DNA of 64,000 nucleotides from Aphrocallistes beatrix (lineage: Eukaryota; Porifera; Hexactinellida; Sceptrulophora; Aphrocallistidae): assembly GCA_963281255.1 (NCBI GenBank), contig OY725494.1, positions 3,113,934 to 3,177,933 of the forward strand, given 5' to 3'. Below are positions 60,673 through 64,000 of the stretch, in pieces. The notes beneath the pieces are model-generated. The model was not told the DNA's origin. It saw only the letters and a program-made list of their open reading frames with translations, and made no database searches. Numbering within the stretch: position 1 is the first letter of the stretch; each line of letters opens with the position of its first letter. The position numbers and the translations under genes are program-made.

Positions 60673-60811
60673 GAACCCTCAATTTGTTAATCGGAGACAA
60701 CAACAGCGCTAAAATGATCGAAAGAAAGTTTATGTATAGTAAAACTGTTTTAATACATTATTAATTGTGATTGTAATAGTATTGTCTTGTTTATTTCAAT
60801 TATTTAAATGA

Positions 60812-61148
60812 TATACACTCGAACCTCTCTTATCCGGGCAGTGCCGGACCGGAGGGTGCCCGGATAACAGAGGGTGCCCGGATAACAGAATTTGCCCGGA
60901 TAATTCGAAAACATGTCTATGCACATGAGGTTATTCTATAATATTTACGTACCAAGACAATATACGAGTACGCAAAACCCACAGTTTTACCAATTACATA
61001 TTAATGTCAAAAAATAATATTACATGATAATGATTGCTGGAATTGTGGTTAATAATTGACTTGAAAATAGGACAATGCATAGTGACTAAATGTCGAAAGG
61101 GCTGCCCGGTTGAGAGAGGTGGCCGGATAAGGGAGGTTCGAGTGTATA
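60812..61148. mobile_element. Tigger/pogo-like MITE, second family
   Basis: It has inverted ends TATACACTCGAACCTCTCTT and its complement, extending into 'atccgggca' or 'ggccggataagg'. Near the left end 'gggtgcccggataacaga' is tandemly repeated. TA flanks are present. No coding capacity. Confidence 0.85.
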
Positions 61149-61563
61149 TGATATCACTTCAATACTCAATATAGTATAGTATGATGGAGACATTTAAAAT
61201 AGAAATTAATGAGGGTTAGATCAAATGTGAACGCTCAAGGCTATCACTCAAATCATTATGTACTAAAATTACCACGAAATATTGAAAAGTTGCTATTTCA
61301 TTGTTCGGCTTCGATCGCATCCCTGGTCCAAATTTCACATTCTACTGTGAGGCCTGAGTTAAGTAGGCCATGCCCGGACCAATTTTCAAGTGACAGAACT
61401 ACTAACAATATTGTTGAGGATGTACTCAGTTTAACTATTAAATTTTACTGCCTACAAAGGTATAAAAATTAAAATTTCAAGAAGGTTGTCAAATCAGCAC
61501 TTCAAGTATACTCGGTCGAATCCTAATTCGACGTAACACTCGTATTCAAGTTATGGTTATCAA

Positions 61564-61970
61564 CAGTGGCGGCGCCAGGGGGGGGGCAGGGGGGGCACGT
61601 GCCCCCCCTATAATTAGTGGTGGCACCAATTTCCGACAGGAATAAATGCGTCATTCATTTGTCCATGCCTTCGCACTATTTTACTAGGCTTCTATTATAT
61701 CGATAAACAGGTTTCTCTAATTCAATAGTGTACACCAATATTTAAGTGTAATAAAATAACAGTAAGTGTAAGAAAATAACAAAAATCGTAGAATCGCACT
61801 CATATAAGTACGTATTTATAATTTCATACAAATATAAATAAATCAATTGTTGCTACAAATGTATTTAATGATTAGTTCTCATTGGCGGGTAATCTGTACC
61901 AAAAAAATGTTGGTGCCCCACTGGAAATGATTTGTGCCCCCCCAGTGGCGGCGTCCTGGCGCCGCCTCTG
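61564..61970. mobile_element. hAT-like MITE with CAGTGGCGGCGCC ends
   Basis: The left end CAGTGGCGGCGCCAGG and right end CTGGCGCCGCCTCTG are inverted. The flanks GTTATCAA and GCTATCAA differ at one base. The right end carries an extra internal copy of 'cagtggcggcgtc'. G-runs of nine bases follow the left end. Confidence 0.85.
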
Positions 61971-62039
61971 GCTATCAAGTTACGATAGAAGTTGTGCATC
62001 CATGGTAATAATCAAGTTATGATGGTAAGAGGCGCATGC

Positions 62040-62235
62040 ATTTGTCCGAATTGCGTTAACTGTCATTTGTCCGAATCGATTTTTGGAATATTGTCATTTG
62101 TCCGAATCGATTTTTGGAATATTGTCACTTGTCCGAATCAATATTTGGGTTGACTATCACTTGTCCGAATGGAGCCGCTGCATTTTTCAGAATCTTGAAG
62201 TAGTCATTAGCCAGAATTCCCTTTGCTGCGTTTGT
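62040..62235. repeat. Tandem 'ATTTGTCCGAATCG' repeat
   Basis: About six degenerate units of roughly 35 bp carry 'catttgtccgaat' and 'tttttggaatattgt'. They decay toward the right ('cgtttgtcagaatagg'). Confidence 0.75.
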
Positions 62236-62749
62236 CAGAATAGGATTTCTAGTAAATGGCACTCAACCCCCTCGCCACGAAATTAAAATGCCAATTTTAC
62301 ACTCAATTGGACAATATTTTGAACTTAAAAGGCTCCCTTTCACACTTTTCTGATATAGTATATATGATGAACTTTACTGTGTAGGAATCAAATTCTATTT
62401 TGGTTAGCTACAGAAATATCACTTCTTATCACATCGACATTATTCTTCTTATTCTCAGGTTTCATTTGAATATAAGCTCAACTATATTTAGATTCTTATA
62501 CTATTCTTAATTTATCTTGATTCTTTAGATATTTATAAGCTTCGTTTATTTGAAATTTAGCTTAGCTGCTCTTCTGTATATATTTTGCTTAGATGTATAT
62601 TTCGAATCACTCTTCAAACGCTATAAATTTGCATTTCTTCCCAGAGAAAGAATTGCTGTTTTATTAACTTCCACTTGTATTGTGTGATCACATCAGTAGC
62701 CATCACACAATTCACATTCCATATATATTAATTAATAACTAACACGTTC

Positions 62750-63197
62750 CGAAGTATGGTTTGGTTACTACATGTCGTTTCCGTTCAGCAGTCTTCTTTG
62801 GGAAGCCAGCGAGCGCTGTTATATCCAAAATCAAAAGGTTAGCGTTATTATTGTCTCAGTTCAGAGTAATCCATTTGACAACTAAATGGCCTCTCTCGTT
62901 GTAAGATGGTACATTATGCATCGGGTTTATAGGATGAGCGATTCAATAAATTTGAAAAAACTATACCTATTTCAGTCTTTTTTCAATTATAGTTATAATT
63001 ATAGTCAAGTCAAACAGTGCACACACTACTGTTTACCATTATACCTTTGAAAATTCAGAAATTCAAGATCATAGAACAAGTATTTTCACTTGAATTTTAG
63101 AATTTATTTCCATTACGCTAAATTAGAAAGTTTTCTGAGCTGATCGTAAACAATTATTTACTAAATTAATTGATCTTAGTTTTTGCTTCATTCTCAG
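62750..63197 (+). other. Possible untranslated exon and intron of the Cdc42 gene
   Basis: GC-richer DNA at about 62750-62837 ends AAAAG/GTTAGC, a usable donor. A matching acceptor TTCTCAG ends at 63197, twelve bases before the Cdc42 ATG. This would give a non-coding first exon and a 360-bp leader intron. No transcript evidence is available. Confidence 0.35.
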
Positions 63198-63209
63198 TAG
63201 CCTTTTGAG

Positions 63210-63785
63210 ATGCAAACGATAAAGTGTGTGGTAGTCGGTGACGGAGCGGTAGGCAAGACCTGTCTACTCATCTCCTACACCACAAACAAGTTCCCGCAAG
63301 AGTACGTCCCTACCGTGTTTGACAACTACGCGGTAACGGTGATGATTGGTGGAGAGCCATACACACTCGGACTATTCGACACAGCTGGACAGGAAGACTA
63401 CGATCGACTGAGGCCTCTCTCCTACCCACAGACCGACATATTCTTGGTCTGTTTCTCTGTGGTGAGCCCGGCCTCGTTTGAGAATGTGAGAGAGAAGTGG
63501 GTGCCTGAGATAACGCACCACTGCCCCAAGACCCCGTTCCTACTGGTGGGCACTCAGATCGATCTGCGAGACGACTCGGCGCACATCGAAAAACTCGCCA
63601 AGATAAAGCAGAAGCCGTGCAATCTGGACAGTGGCGATCGACTGTGCAAGGAGCTGCGCGCAGTGAAATACGTTGAGTGCTCAGCTCTCACCCAGAAAGG
63701 ACTGAAGAACGTGTTCGATGAAGCGATCTTAGCCGCGTTGCAACCACCCGAGCCGGTGAAGAGGACCCGCTGCTCCCTGCTCTAG
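63210..63785 (+). CDS. CDC42: Rho-family GTPase Cdc42
   Basis: An intronless 191-codon ORF. It has P-loop GDGAVGKT (10-17), switch I with YVPTVFDNY (Thr35 present), switch [24 protein letters not shown] base-recognition motif (115-118), the Rho insert helix, SAL motif and a CSLL terminus for geranylgeranylation after a basic RTR. The first 110 residues are almost invariant against animal Cdc42. Variation is confined to the insert and the hypervariable end ([31 protein letters not shown]). Known role: membrane-bound switch controlling actin, polarity and filopodia through PAK, WASP and PAR6. GC content is clearly higher than the flanks. The lack of coding introns is unusual for animal Cdc42 and may mark a retrocopy or intron loss. 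Confidence 0.97.
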   Translation: MQTIKCVVVGDGAVGKTCLLISYTTNKFPQEYVPTVFDNYAVTVMIGGEPYTLGLFDTAGQEDYDRLRPLSYPQTDIFLVCFSVVSPASFENVREKWVPEITHHCPKTPFLLVGTQIDLRDDSAHIEKLAKIKQKPCNLDSGDRLCKELRAVKYVECSALTQKGLKNVFDEAILAALQPPEPVKRTRCSLL

Positions 63786-64000
63786 ACCTCTGGCCCCGCC
63801 ACACCACACCACGCGACAACCAGCCCTGTGCGCGTGTCAATTCAGATATTTACTGGTACTCTTTAATGTTTGCTTAGGGACAGAATTTGTGTGGTGGTAT
63901 TTGATAATTAGTTAGCTTCTGTAACTTGTATTATAAAATTCTACGTACTTTTGGTTTATGCATTTGTTTCTATTCACATAAATGTTTGGAAGTTTTCCAA

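Noticed and set aside
59719..60690. 323-codon Cys/Asn/Thr-rich open frame (TCCNTCSN repeats), with open frames on the other strand too
   Set aside because: It is the translation of a stop-free 12-bp palindromic satellite; both strands are open and no start context or splice context supports a gene.

Overview
The window is nuclear DNA of an animal, most likely a sponge (demosponge grade). The basis is spliced genes with short GT-AG introns (often 60-120 bp), AT-rich spacers full of small DNA transposons, cilium and muscle genes typical of metazoans (BBS5, LASP1, ANKRD13, FAM135, essential myosin light chain, Cdc42), and families I associate with sponge genomes (coiled-coil/NHL proteins without a RING, Ig/TSP1 and VWA/collagen matrix proteins, a plant-type pathogen-related protein). 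The species cannot be named from this. I rebuilt exon structures by eye from splice sites and reading phase; for every multi-exon gene the summed coding length is a multiple of three.

Layout. 1-4590 (+): 3' part of a FAM135 lipase-like gene with a GC-AG intron and a 2.1-kb intron holding an 11-bp minisatellite, a MITE and a HIRAN-like ORF. 5044-8686 (+): BBS5, with an intact gene for a multi-pass membrane protein nested on the minus strand in its last intron. 9319-14053 (+): ANKRD13 with four C-terminal ubiquitin-interacting motifs and a MITE-within-MITE intron. 15870-21941 (+): secreted Ig/TSP1/PLAC protein with a decayed Tc1 element in intron 2. 24095-25663 (-): CD36/SCARB-type receptor. 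26363-27469 (-): single-pass Ig/FN3-like receptor. 28605-34267 (+): LASP1-like LIM-nebulin-SH3 adaptor with a 1.1-kb 16-bp minisatellite just before its last exon. 35450-43768 (+): 1031-residue Ig/VWA/collagen/VWA protein whose first exon is a near copy of the first exon of the Ig/TSP1 gene 20 kb upstream. 44092-45369 (-): Gal3ST-type sulfotransferase. 46872-50600: two essential myosin light chain genes flanking a frameshifted coiled-coil/NHL gene. 51598-52359 (-): pathogen-related protein. 54042-55107 (-): second member of the multi-pass membrane family, frameshifted at a G8 run. 56203-56376 (+): possible 57-residue membrane peptide. 56467-58494: decayed transposon with a retroviral-type integrase and a CXC-like tail. 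58500-62700: almost pure repeats, including a palindromic CACGTG satellite. 63210-63785 (+): intronless Cdc42.

There is no operon logic; neighbours are functionally unrelated. The most interesting signal is the pair of secreted proteins sharing one recently copied N-terminal exon (10 amino-acid changes but only 3 synonymous ones, with unrelated introns). This looks like exon copying or gene conversion followed by protein-level diversification. A role in recognition at the cell surface or matrix is possible but is inference only.
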